From Acinetobacter wuhouensis (GTDB lineage: Bacteria; Pseudomonadota; Gammaproteobacteria; Pseudomonadales; Moraxellaceae), in NCBI RefSeq assembly GCF_001696605.3, contig NZ_CP031716.1:868001-932000 (forward strand): DNA of 64,000 nucleotides, written 5' to 3'. The position numbers and the translations under genes are program-made. The stretch's first letter is position 1. Each line of letters begins with the position of its first letter. Shown in pieces: positions 1 through 7,192 of the stretch. The notes below the pieces were generated by a model, which worked only from the letters and a program-made list of their open reading frames with translations, did not search any database and was not told where the DNA came from.

Positions 1-97
1 TTCTTCTTTAGAGATTTTTGAAGCTTTATCGTCACATCCTGCGACTGCTGAACGGATTCAGATGGTACGTGATTTTGAAAAACAGCAAAAAAAGTAA
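1..97 (+). CDS. C-terminal end of an M48-family metalloprotease (partial)
   Basis: Only the last 31 codons are in the window, read from base 2 to the TAA at 95-97. The visible tail contains LSSHPATAERIQMVRDFEK, which matches the conserved 'STHP(P/A)..ERI' segment near the end of M48 (HtpX/LoiP/YcaL-like) zinc metalloproteases, usually exported or membrane-bound quality-control proteases. The HExxH catalytic site lies upstream of the window, so family assignment rests on this short tail alone. It converges with the DUF2218 gene on the other strand. Confidence 0.55.
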   Translation, partial: SSLEIFEALSSHPATAERIQMVRDFEKQQKK

Positions 98-148
98 CCT
101 GATTTTAAAGGTTATTTTTGATTCCAAAGGATAACATCAAGCGAAGTC

Positions 149-427
149 TTAAGCTTGATGTTGCCACTCCACCGTGAATTCTTGCTGTGCCATTCGATTT
201 AAATGTTCAATAATCACATGCTGTAAATGAGCATCATCTTCTTGTGAGGTCTCTAATTCGACAATAAGACGATCTATGTGTGGACGTAAAATCACAGTCG
301 CATCGGGCATGAAAATACTGAATTTTTCATCTGTTTCAGCCACTTCAAATTTGTGTTTCCAATGATTCAATAAACGTTTGGCAACGCGTTTTGCATCATC
401 AGTTTGAATAGTAGTATTGCTTTTCAT
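149..427 (-). CDS. DUF2218 family protein
   Basis: Small soluble protein of about 92 residues, no signal peptide or membrane segment. The layout fits DUF2218: an N-terminal helix with T.DDAKRVAKRLLNHWKHKF, a middle beta section, and a C-terminal HLNRMAQQEFTVEW that matches the family's 'HL.RFA..E...v.W' ending. The molecular function of DUF2218 is unknown; members often sit near iron or redox genes but nothing here supports a role. Start: two in-frame ATGs lie at 433 and 427; the AGGAG upstream is only 3 nt from the first and 9 nt from the second, so 427 is preferred. Confidence 0.7.
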   Translation of the reverse strand: MKSNTTIQTDDAKRVAKRLLNHWKHKFEVAETDEKFSIFMPDATVILRPHIDRLIVELETSQEDDAHLQHVIIEHLNRMAQQEFTVEWQHQA

Positions 428-577
428 TCTCATTTACTCCTGAGCCCACTTAAAACTAGCAAAAAAACATGGCTCAGGCTGTTATTTAAATAGAACGCTT
501 CGTTGCATTATTGCAATGCCAATCATGGCTTGGACGATTTATCGCAGGCTTTCAGCAAAGTTCAGCCAGAAATTTGC

Positions 578-583
578 TATAAT
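578..583 (+). promoter_or_regulatory. probable -10 element of the rpe promoter
   Basis: TATAAT preceded by TTTGC, 33 bases upstream of the rpe start. No convincing -35 hexamer is present at 17 bp, so this may be an extended -10 type promoter. Seen in sequence; activity is inferred. Confidence 0.45.
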
Positions 584-616
584 TGAGAAAACCCATATTT
601 CAAGCCAGGTTGATCC

Positions 617-1303
617 ATGTCCAAGCCATTTTTAATTGCACCCTCTATTTTATCTGCTGATTTTGCTCGTTTGGGTGAAGAAGTTGACAATGTATTAGCT
701 TCAGGCGCAGATGTTGTGCATTTTGATGTGATGGATAATCACTATGTACCGAACTTAACTTTTGGTGCTGGTATATGTAAAGCTTTGAAAAAATATGGCA
801 TTCAAGCGCCAATTGATGTGCATCTTATGGTTTCACCTGTAGATCGTATGATCGGTGACTTCCTAGAAGCAGGTGCGGATATTATTACTTTCCATCCTGA
901 AGCAACACATCATATCGATCGTTCTTTGCAATTGATCAAAGATGGTGGTGCGAAAGCAGGTTTAGTATTTAACCCTGCAACACCTTTGCATTACCTAGAC
1001 TATGTTTTAGATAAAGTTGATCAAGTACTGTTGATGAGTGTGAACCCTGGTTTTGGTGGGCAAAAATTCATTCCTGGTACTTTGGATAAATTACGTCAGG
1101 CACGTAAAATCATTGATACCTCAGGTCGTGATATTCGTTTGGAAGTCGATGGTGGCGTAACACCGGCCAATATCCGTGAAATTGCAGAAGCGGGTGCAGA
1201 TATGTTTGTGGCAGGTTCAGCGATTTTTGGTAAGCCTGATTATAAAGCGGTGATTGATGAGATGCGTGCTGAATTGGCATTGGCAGGTTCACAGAAGGCT
1301 TAG
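617..1303 (+). CDS. rpe: ribulose-phosphate 3-epimerase
   Basis: Interconverts D-ribulose 5-phosphate and D-xylulose 5-phosphate in the pentose phosphate pathway (cytosol). Full-length 228-residue TIM barrel. Family motifs visible: N-terminal [35 protein letters not shown] (catalytic Asp and metal-binding His region), IDVHLMV with the metal His, [14 protein letters not shown] phosphate loop, and LEVDGGV with the second catalytic Asp, then the GSAIF phosphate-binding segment. ATG at 617 gives the standard N-terminus. It stands alone, with a repeat array and a terminator downstream. Confidence 0.97.
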   Translation: MSKPFLIAPSILSADFARLGEEVDNVLASGADVVHFDVMDNHYVPNLTFGAGICKALKKYGIQAPIDVHLMVSPVDRMIGDFLEAGADIITFHPEATHHIDRSLQLIKDGGAKAGLVFNPATPLHYLDYVLDKVDQVLLMSVNPGFGGQKFIPGTLDKLRQARKIIDTSGRDIRLEVDGGVTPANIREIAEAGADMFVAGSAIFGKPDYKAVIDEMRAELALAGSQKA

Positions 1304-1318
1304 ACTTTTACACAATAA

Positions 1319-1390
1319 TATGGATAAAATTGTGGATAAGTTTGATGATAACTATATGGATAACTGTGTAGATAAGCTTGCTGATAAACT
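1319..1390. repeat. six-unit 12-bp tandem repeat resembling DnaA boxes
   Basis: Units begin exactly every 12 bp at 1319, 1331, 1343, 1355, 1367 and 1379. Their first nine bases are TATGGATAA, TGTGGATAA, TGATGATAA, TATGGATAA, TGTAGATAA and TGCTGATAA. The second is a perfect DnaA box (TTATCCACA on the minus strand); the others carry one to three changes. The array starts 16 bp after the rpe stop. The invariant core is GATAA. Function unknown. Confidence 0.75.
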
Positions 1391-1449
1391 GTTTATAGTT
1401 TAAGCAAAATAAGATCAATTGCTTATGACTTATACAAAATAAGTTTAAA

Positions 1450-1473
1450 AAGAGTCCAAACGGGCTCTTTTTT
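1450..1473 (+). terminator. Rho-independent terminator after rpe
   Basis: Stem AAGAGTCC / GGGCTCTT with a four-base AAAC loop (one G-T pair) followed by a T-run. It lies about 150 bp after the rpe stop, so the 12-bp repeat array would be transcribed with rpe. Confidence 0.75.
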
Positions 1474-1509
1474 GATTTAAATACCAAGAAAATTTCTGTT
1501 TTATTTTTA

Positions 1510-1559
1510 ATCTGTATTTTACAAACATGCTGTTTGATTATTAGGCACTAAATACAGAT
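1510..1559. promoter_or_regulatory. nested inverted repeats upstream of the copper operon
   Basis: Outer arms ATCTGTATTT (1510-1519) and AAATACAGAT (1550-1559) are perfect complements. Between them is a second hairpin, CAAACA-TGC-TGTTTG (1522-1536). It sits about 170 bp before the first copper gene. Could be a regulator site or a cruciform; no known copper-regulator box was recognised in it. The rest of 1560-1726 is AT-rich spacer with no feature I can name. Confidence 0.35.
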
Positions 1560-1726
1560 AGGAAAAGGGCTTGATGATTTTTCATTGGCATAATTTACTT
1601 TATACATGATTTCGTATTGATACGGTTTTAGACTTCAAATATGTATTGAATGTCATTGCGCGATTTGCCACTCCTCAAATTATTGGGTATGCTAAAACGA
1701 GTTAATTCTCACTTGATTGATGGATA

Positions 1727-2203
1727 ATGTTCACACAACTCTGCAAACAGGCTTGGTTTGTTTGTCTTATGGTTTTTGCCATAGGGTGGAGTGGTGTGTC
1801 TGTAGCTTCTGTAAAAACCATGCAGATCAGTATGCAGATGCAACATGAGCAGATACAGAATCAAACTGGTGTTGATCATGCAACCATGATGCAGCACATG
1901 TCAGTACAGGATATGAAACAGCATTGTACAGATCTGGAAGCACAGAATCAGCAGAACGATGGCTCTGCACTGAGTCTAACAGATTGTCATAATCAACTGA
2001 TTCAATCCAAACACATGCAGCATGCGGATTGTCAAAACTGTGCTTTATTTTCCTGTCAGTCTTCAATTGTCTGGTTCAATACCGATATTCCAAAATTGAC
2101 TGTTCCTCAAGACAATTCTGAACAGAACTCCCCAAAAATTCATTACCAGGCTCAGCATCTCGCAGGGCATTGGCAGGAAATTCTACGACCTCCTAAAGCT
2201 TAA
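1727..2203 (+). CDS. small exported Met/His/Cys-rich protein, first gene of copper operon
   Basis: 158 residues with an N-terminal hydrophobic segment (about residues 8-28) that looks like a signal peptide or anchor. The rest is rich in Met, His and Gln (MQISMQMQHEQIQ, ATMMQHM, MKQHC) and holds a Cys cluster, HADCQNCALFSC, suited to binding Cu(I). It is 55 bp upstream of copA and in the same direction, so a periplasmic copper-binding or copper-sensing accessory role is inferred, similar in position to CopL-type proteins upstream of copAB in other proteobacteria. I do not recognise a named family with certainty. Confidence 0.7.
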   Translation: MFTQLCKQAWFVCLMVFAIGWSGVSVASVKTMQISMQMQHEQIQNQTGVDHATMMQHMSVQDMKQHCTDLEAQNQQNDGSALSLTDCHNQLIQSKHMQHADCQNCALFSCQSSIVWFNTDIPKLTVPQDNSEQNSPKIHYQAQHLAGHWQEILRPPKA

Positions 2204-2258
2204 TCTGATTTTCCGAAGCATTATTTTTTTAAATAAATTCAGAAATTAAGGTTGAGTT

Positions 2259-4133
2259 ATGTCTATTCAATTTTCAAAAAGCATCGTCGTCGCTGTTGCT
2301 TTATTCTCGTCTACCTGGGGCTTTGCAGCAGTCAAGGAATATCATCTGACCATTGATGAAGGAATGGTCAATGTCACAGGTAAATCTCTAAAACGTATCA
2401 CCGTAAATGGTCAGTTCCCTGCGCCTTTGCTCGAATTTGAGGAAGGTGATGATGCGGTGATTCATGTACATAATAATTTAAAAAATCAGGATTCTTCGAT
2501 TCATTGGCACGGCTTGTTATTGCCAGGTTTGATGGATGGTGTACCAGGCTTTAACGGTTTTAATGGCATTAAACCAAAAGGCGATTTTGTCTATAAATTC
2601 AAAGTGCGTCAAAGCGGAACTTACTGGTATCACGCGCATTCCAAAGGTCAGGAACAGGACGGTTTATACGGTGCTTTGGTGATTTATCCAAAGGACAAGA
2701 AACCACTTGCTGAGCATGAAAAAACTGAGCGTGACTATGTGGTGATGCTTTCGGATTTCCATGAAAAAACCAGCGACCAGATTCAAAAAGACCTGAAAAT
2801 TTCCGCTGAATATTATCAGGATCAGCGCGAAACTTTGGGTGATGTATGGAAACAGGTGAAACGTGATGGCTTAAAAGCCACGTGGTCTGATCGCAAAATG
2901 TGGAATCAGATGCGTATGTTAAAAACTGACATGTCTGATGTTACGGGTTATACCTACTTGATCAATGGTAAAACGCCTGAGCAGAACTGGACTGGCATGT
3001 TTAAGCCGAATGAAAAAGTGCGTCTGCGTTTTATCAATGCCTCTGCGATGTCGTTCTTTGATGTGCGCATTCCGAACCTGAAAATGACAGTGGTCGGTGC
3101 AGATGGTCAACCTGTGAAACCTGTACCTGTGGATGAGTTCCGTATTGGTACAGCAGAAACCTACGATGTCGTGGTTGAGCCAAAGACAGGACATTATCAG
3201 ATCGAAGCAGAGTCGATTGACCGTTCAGGTTTTGCGATTGGCACATTGCACAATGAATTGACACCGCAATCGCATGGTATTCACATGCCACAAGCACGCC
3301 CTCGTGCCATTTTAACCATGGATGATATGGGGCATGGTGGTGAGCATGCAGGTATGGATCATTCAAAGATGAATCATGGTGCGATGCAAGGCATGGATCA
3401 CTCAAAGATGAATCATGGTGCAATGCAAACTATGGATCATTCGACTATGCATCAAGAAGCAGGCAATCATGCGAATACGCAAACTGCTGATTACGCCACA
3501 ATGGATCATTCACAACATCAAATGCCTGCAGCAAAAACAGCACAAAAATCTGATGCAGTTGTAGAGGGTTGGGCAAATGCTGCAACGCCACAAGGTGATA
3601 AAGCCCTGCAATACAGTGATTTAAAATCGTTAACGCCACAACCTGATACCCGTGAAGCGACAAGTGAATTGGTTGTTCGTTTGGGCGGTACGATGGAGCG
3701 CTATATCTGGACAATTAATGGTAAAAAATTCAGCGATGCAGAGCCATTAAAAGTGAAATATGGCGAGCGCATCCGAATTAAATTTATCAATGACAGTATG
3801 ATGGCGCATCCGATGCATTTACATGGCATGTTTATGCAACTGGAAAATGGTCAGCCTGCGGTGGATATGCCGAACAAACACACCATCGTTGTACCACCTG
3901 CAAAAACAGTGACGGCATTACTCACTGCGGATGAATTGGGTGAATGGGCGATTCACTGTCATCTACTGTATCACATGAGCGCAGGCATGATGAATAAATT
4001 GATCGTTGCCAATGTTTCAGAGGGTGAAACGACCACGACACCAATTCAAAAAAATGCTTCAAATAGCCAAACAAGCAATGTAAATAAAAACAGCAATGCA
4101 GCACAGCAAGGAGATCAACATGCACATCACTAA
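2259..4133 (+). CDS. copA: CopA/PcoA-type periplasmic multicopper oxidase
   Basis: Copper-resistance multicopper oxidase, oxidising Cu(I) to the less toxic Cu(II) in the periplasm. 624 residues. All four copper-ligand motifs are present: HWHG (His82, His84), YWYHAHS (His125, His127), HPMHLHGMF (from His517) and HCHLLYHMSAGM (from His566; type-1 Cys, His, Met). A Met/His-rich insert of MDHSKMNHGAM repeats lies near residues 350-430, as in PcoA/CopA. The signal sequence (about residues 1-23) has no twin arginine, unlike typical CopA, which is Tat-exported. Weak upstream SD (AAGG). The 3' end overlaps the next gene by 14 bp. Confidence 0.95.
   Translation: MSIQFSKSIVVAVALFSSTWGFAAVKEYHLTIDEGMVNVTGKSLKRITVNGQFPAPLLEFEEGDDAVIHVHNNLKNQDSSIHWHGLLLPGLMDGVPGFNGFNGIKPKGDFVYKFKVRQSGTYWYHAHSKGQEQDGLYGALVIYPKDKKPLAEHEKTERDYVVMLSDFHEKTSDQIQKDLKISAEYYQDQRETLGDVWKQVKRDGLKATWSDRKMWNQMRMLKTDMSDVTGYTYLINGKTPEQNWTGMFKPNEKVRLRFINASAMSFFDVRIPNLKMTVVGADGQPVKPVPVDEFRIGTAETYDVVVEPKTGHYQIEAESIDRSGFAIGTLHNELTPQSHGIHMPQARPRAILTMDDMGHGGEHAGMDHSKMNHGAMQGMDHSKMNHGAMQTMDHSTMHQEAGNHANTQTADYATMDHSQHQMPAAKTAQKSDAVVEGWANAATPQGDKALQYSDLKSLTPQPDTREATSELVVRLGGTMERYIWTINGKKFSDAEPLKVKYGERIRIKFINDSMMAHPMHLHGMFMQLENGQPAVDMPNKHTIVVPPAKTVTALLTADELGEWAIHCHLLYHMSAGMMNKLIVANVSEGETTTTPIQKNASNSQTSNVNKNSNAAQQGDQHAHH
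3354..3448 (+). repeat. 39-bp tandem repeat inside copA (Met/His metal-binding repeat)
   Basis: Units start at 3354, 3393 and (partial) 3432, each beginning ATGGATCA and coding for MDHSKMNHGAMQ plus one residue. Near-identical DNA in the first two units suggests recent slippage or recombination. Related MxH units recur in copB (about 4568-4665). Confidence 0.8.
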
Positions 4134-4449
4134 GTTATTTTCAAAAGCTGTATTGCTAAGTTCGTTATTTTTAATCAGTGCTTGGACGATAGCGCATGAA
4201 GGACATGCACATGGTATGCAACAGCAACATGCTGAACATCATCAAATGCCACAAGGTCATGTGATGAGTCATGCAACCATGTCAGACGCAGAATGTACAC
4301 AACATCGTCAGGGTGAGCATGCGCATATGAGCAATGCTGAATATGCAACACATTGCAAAACAGCTCAACCTAAAAATCAAGCGGATCAAAAAGGCTCAAC
4401 TGATACGAAAAGCCAAGACTTAAAAGGAGATAATCATGCACATCATTAA
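4120..4449 (+). CDS. small secreted His/Met-rich protein between copA and copB
   Basis: 109 residues: signal peptide MHITKLFSKAVLLSSLFLIS..A, then His-rich HEGHAHGMQQQHAEHHQMPQ and an acidic/Lys tail ending DNHAHH. Probable periplasmic copper chaperone or buffer (inference from composition and operon position). An upstream ATG exists at 4096, but AAGGAG at 4108-4113 with 6-nt spacing selects 4120. The start overlaps the last codons of copA: the DNA coding HAHH-stop of copA also reads MHIT here. The same arrangement recurs at the junction with copB, and the signal-peptide DNA of this gene and copB is clearly duplicated. Confidence 0.8.
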   Translation: MHITKLFSKAVLLSSLFLISAWTIAHEGHAHGMQQQHAEHHQMPQGHVMSHATMSDAECTQHRQGEHAHMSNAEYATHCKTAQPKNQADQKGSTDTKSQDLKGDNHAHH

Positions 4450-5389
4450 GTTATTTCCAAAAACAGTATTGGCAAGTTCGTTATTTTTAGTCAGTGCTTG
4501 GGCTGTGGCACATGAAGGGCATCATTCAGATACATCGACTGAAACCCAAACGACAGCGATGCCTGCAATGGATCATTCTAAAATGAACCATTCACAGATG
4601 AATCATGAAAATATGAATCACGCATCTATGAATCATGGCGCAATGGATCATTCACAACATCAGCAAAAAGCAGTTTCTGCTCCCGAGGATCACACTGCCC
4701 ATCAAGGGCATGATCACCGCAAAGAACATGGCGCGCAGATCTATGCGATAACCACCGTGGACAATAAATGGTTGCTGAATGAAGATGGTGAGGGTGCTTT
4801 AAAATCTGAAATTGAAACCCGCATCGGGACAGATGAAAACAAGATTTTCCTGAAAGCACATATTGATAAGCATGAATCACACGATGCTGAATATGACTTT
4901 AAAATGCTCTACAGTCGCATGATCTCTGATTTTTGGGATGCACAGATTGGTGCACGCTATCGTGTGGAAAAAGTTGAACGTGATCAGAGAGGTACTGATA
5001 CAGAAGAAAAACTGGATGGTGTGATTGGCTTGCATGGTATGGCACCGTATTTTTTTGAAACCGATGCTTATCTCTATGTAGGTGAGGACAATTATTCAGG
5101 CTTTAGTCTGGAAACTGAACGTGATTTATTGCTGACGCAGAAGTTGATTTTTCAACCGTATTTGAATGTCGATGTGGTATTTTCAGATGATTCTAAATAT
5201 GCCAAAAAATCAGGTCTGAGTGGTGTGATAGCAGGTATTGAAACCCGTTATGAGATCAGTAAAAAAGTCATGCCGTATATTGATATTGCTTATGAATATT
5301 CAAAAGGTAATGATGCAACGCCGTGGCAAGTGGAAAGCGATTCTGAAAAGGGTTGGCTTTATGGTGCAGGGGTCAGGTTTAAGTTTTAA
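4436..5389 (+). CDS. copB: CopB/PcoB-type outer-membrane copper resistance protein
   Basis: 317 residues. Signal peptide (about 1-25), an MDHSKMNHSQMNHENMNHAS-type metal-binding region (residues 45-90), then the CopB beta-barrel domain beginning around AQIYAITTVDNKWLLNEDGEG and ending in Phe (GVRFKF), typical of an outer-membrane barrel. Works with CopA in periplasmic copper detoxification. The start codon overlaps the end of the preceding gene (same HAHH-stop/MHI design) with AAAGGAG upstream. No copC, copD or copRS genes follow, so this is a short copAB-type operon. Confidence 0.93.
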   Translation: MHIIKLFPKTVLASSLFLVSAWAVAHEGHHSDTSTETQTTAMPAMDHSKMNHSQMNHENMNHASMNHGAMDHSQHQQKAVSAPEDHTAHQGHDHRKEHGAQIYAITTVDNKWLLNEDGEGALKSEIETRIGTDENKIFLKAHIDKHESHDAEYDFKMLYSRMISDFWDAQIGARYRVEKVERDQRGTDTEEKLDGVIGLHGMAPYFFETDAYLYVGEDNYSGFSLETERDLLLTQKLIFQPYLNVDVVFSDDSKYAKKSGLSGVIAGIETRYEISKKVMPYIDIAYEYSKGNDATPWQVESDSEKGWLYGAGVRFKF

Positions 5390-5410
5390 ACCTGAACTTT
5401 GATGTTTTAA

Positions 5411-5722
5411 ATAATTGATGTTACGAACTTTAAAAACAATTCACCTTTCAAACTGTTTTAGAGCACACTTAGCGGAGTCATACATCTAAAGTTTTAATTT
5501 CAGGATTAGCCTTCAGCTGGACCTACTTTTTTTTCGGAAAAAGTAGGCAAAACCATTGTCATCCGCAAAACTCGTCAACTACCATCTTTTGATTGATATA
5601 TCGCAGAAACATTAGCTTATAAATGTAGTCCTGCCTCAAACACGTTGCGGATGACGTTATCGCGTATCCAATTTTATTGAGAAAAAATGTTTTGATGTTA
5701 CTGTGTATTATTGGTTGAATAG
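5411..5722 (+). repeat. palindromic intergenic repeat, copy 1
   Basis: About 310 bp, strongly similar to 8531-8851 and more distantly to 37450-37756. Internal stems: AGCC-TTC-AGCT, the 26-bp hairpin at 5522-5547 (arms CCTACTTTTT / AAAAAGTAGG), and long-range arms TCATCCGCAA (5559-5568) and TTGCGGATGA (5645-5654). Left end ATAATTGATGTTACG; the right end is diverged. No coding potential supported. It fills most of the gap between copB and the riboswitch. Confidence 0.85.
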
Positions 5723-5731
5723 TGAATTGTT

Positions 5732-5763
5732 TTAGGGCTTTTATAATTAAAGCCCTAATTTTT
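5732..5763 (+). terminator. Rho-independent terminator
   Basis: Perfect stem TTAGGGCTTT / AAAGCCCTAA with a 7-base loop, followed by five T. It insulates the riboswitch unit from the copper operon and repeat. Confidence 0.75.
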
Positions 5764-5837
5764 ATAGGTGTATTTTGGGTCAAGTTTTGTAAATCATGCC
5801 CAAATATGTCGCAAAATAAGTTAGTATTTAATCATTC

Positions 5838-5934
5838 AGCGGAGGAACGACCTCCCTTAGTGCTTTATTTCTAAAAACTGCACCAAGAAAAATCGTCAGG
5901 ACGACCTGACTCTAATTAAAATTTGGAGGTCGTC
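5838..5934 (+). promoter_or_regulatory. guanidine-II (mini-ykkC) riboswitch
   Basis: Two small hairpins with ACGA loops: GGAGG-AACGA-CCTCC (5841-5855) and TCAGG-ACGA-CCTGA (5896-5909), about 40 nt apart, directly upstream of an SMR exporter. This is the known architecture and gene context of the guanidine-II class. The SD region GGAGGTCGT (5925-5933) is a perfect complement of ACGACCTCC in hairpin 1 (5847-5855), and AGGTCGTC (5927-5934) of GACGACCT in hairpin 2 (5900-5907). So without ligand either aptamer arm could mask the SD; guanidinium would stabilise the hairpins and free it. Confidence 0.9.
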
Positions 5935-6252
5935 ATGGCTTGGATCGTTCTTATTTTTGCAGGTGTCTTTGAAATCGTTTGGGCATATACCATGAAAATG
6001 TCCGAGGGTTTCACTAAGCTCACACCGAGCGTTGTCACAATATTTTTCATGATCTTAAGCTTTGGTCTTTTGGCGTATGCGATGAAAACATTGCCGTTGG
6101 GGACTGCCTATACCATCTGGACAGGAATCGGTGCGATTGGTTCATTTCTGGTCGGAATCTTTGTTTTAGGTGAGCCAACCTCTGCCATGCGTATGCTTGC
6201 TGCGGTTCTGATCATTTCAGGTTTGGTATTGATGAAACTCTCATCTTCATAA
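5935..6252 (+). CDS. sugE: SMR-family guanidinium exporter (Gdx/SugE type), copy 1
   Basis: 105 residues, four transmembrane helices. Gdx-type features: Glu13 and Trp16 in helix 1 (FEIVWAYTMKMSEGFTKLTPS), LPLGTAYTIWTGIGAIGS in helix 3, and the small C-terminal helix LMKLSSS. Gdx proteins are dual-topology dimers that export guanidinium with proton antiport; the upstream guanidine-II riboswitch supports this substrate over the quaternary ammonium compounds of the Qac branch. Start 5935 is chosen because GGAGG at 5925-5929 precedes it by 5 nt; a longer frame from 5923 would overlap the SD. Confidence 0.92.
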   Translation: MAWIVLIFAGVFEIVWAYTMKMSEGFTKLTPSVVTIFFMILSFGLLAYAMKTLPLGTAYTIWTGIGAIGSFLVGIFVLGEPTSAMRMLAAVLIISGLVLMKLSSS

Positions 6253-6277
6253 GTTTCTAAATTTAAATCAATTTTCG

Positions 6278-6312
6278 AACAGTAAGGTTGAATTATTCAC
6301 CTTACTGTTTTT
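6278..6312 (+). terminator. hairpin terminator between the two SMR genes
   Basis: Perfect 11-bp stem AACAGTAAGGT / ACCTTACTGTT (6278-6288, 6299-6309) with a 10-nt loop and a short T-run. It would reduce transcription of the second SMR gene relative to the first. Confidence 0.7.
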
Positions 6313-6331
6313 CTGATGTGAGGAATAAATT

Positions 6332-6649
6332 ATGGCTTGGGCATTATTGATTGTTGCAGGTTTGTTGGAAGTGGTTTGGGCATACTGTATGAAAGTGTCT
6401 GACGGTTTCAGCAAACTGACACCAAGTATTTTGACCATTGTTTTTATGATCGCAAGTTTTGCATTATTGTCCTATGCCATGAAAACATTGCCACTCGGCA
6501 CAGCATATACCGTATGGACAGGCATTGGTGCGATTGGGTCATTTGCAGTCGGGATATTTTTCTTAGGTGAGCCTGCATCGGCTATGCGTATGTTGGCTGC
6601 GGTTTTAATCATTTCTGGGTTAATATTGATGAAACTCTCATCATCTTAA
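6332..6649 (+). CDS. sugE: SMR-family guanidinium exporter-like protein, copy 2
   Basis: 105 residues, closely similar to the preceding protein over its whole length (MAW..., EVVWAYCMKVSDGFSKLTPS, TLPLGTAYTVWTGIGAIGSF, ILMKLSSS). A tandem gene duplication. Retains Glu13 and Trp16. Paired SMR genes can give obligate heterodimers with fixed opposite topology, or one may remain a homodimer; sequence alone does not decide. RBS GAGGAA about 9 nt before the ATG. Separated from copy 1 by a terminator-like hairpin, so its expression need not follow the riboswitch fully. Confidence 0.9.
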   Translation: MAWALLIVAGLLEVVWAYCMKVSDGFSKLTPSILTIVFMIASFALLSYAMKTLPLGTAYTVWTGIGAIGSFAVGIFFLGEPASAMRMLAAVLIISGLILMKLSSS

Positions 6650-6674
6650 TGTGAATTTATTTAAGGAGAAGTTG

Positions 6675-7157
6675 ATGAAACTGTCTTTTATGGAAATGGC
6701 TTCTCCTGTTGGTCAGCTTAAACTTGTGGCGACTGAAACTGCTTTAGTCGCTGTGCTTTGGGAAAATGAAAACCCCAATCGTGTTCGTTTGGCGGAATTG
6801 ATTGAAAATACACAACATCCGATTTTGCTCGAAACGCAAAAGCAGTTGAATGAATACTTTGCAGGGCAACGTCAGGTTTTTGATTTGCCTTTAGATTTTG
6901 AGGGCACTGAGTTTCAACAGAAAGTCTGGCAGGCTTTGTTGACCATTCCTTTTGGTGAAACCCGTAGTTATAAACAGATTGCAGAACAGATTGGCAATGT
7001 TAAAGCTGTTCGTGCTGTGGGCGCTGCTAATGGTAAAAATCCAATTTCGATTATTGCGCCGTGTCATCGAGTCGTTGGAGCAAATGGGAAACTGGTGGGT
7101 TTTGCAGGTGGGTTGGAGAATAAGGGTATTCTTTTAAAAATTGAGAAATTACAATAA
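6675..7157 (+). CDS. ogt: methylated-DNA-protein cysteine S-methyltransferase
   Basis: Repairs O6-alkylguanine (and O4-alkylthymine) by transferring the alkyl group to its own cysteine. 160 residues from the chosen start. C-terminal domain shows FQQKVWQALLTIPFGETRSY, the helix-turn-helix with AVRAVGAANGKNP, and the active site IIAPCHRVVGANGKLVGFAGG with Cys130 and the Val-His-Arg neighbours. The N-terminal ribonuclease-H-like domain is present. A GTG frame opens at 6651, but AAGGAG 6 nt before ATG 6675 fixes the start. Ogt-like rather than the Ada fusion, as no AraC or methylphosphotriester domain is attached. Confidence 0.95.
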   Translation: MKLSFMEMASPVGQLKLVATETALVAVLWENENPNRVRLAELIENTQHPILLETQKQLNEYFAGQRQVFDLPLDFEGTEFQQKVWQALLTIPFGETRSYKQIAEQIGNVKAVRAVGAANGKNPISIIAPCHRVVGANGKLVGFAGGLENKGILLKIEKLQ

Positions 7158-7192
7158 ACTAGACTTAATTATTGATAATATTAAAATTTTAA

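Noticed and set aside
1319..1390. Chromosomal replication origin (oriC)
   Set aside because: DnaA-like boxes are present, but there is no dnaA, dnaN, rpmH or AT-rich unwinding region with the expected neighbours. Reported as a repeat array only.
5559..5783. 74-codon minus-strand ORF
   Set aside because: It lies within repeat copy 1 and its terminator; the stem arms explain the sequence and the frame is not kept in copies 2 or 3.
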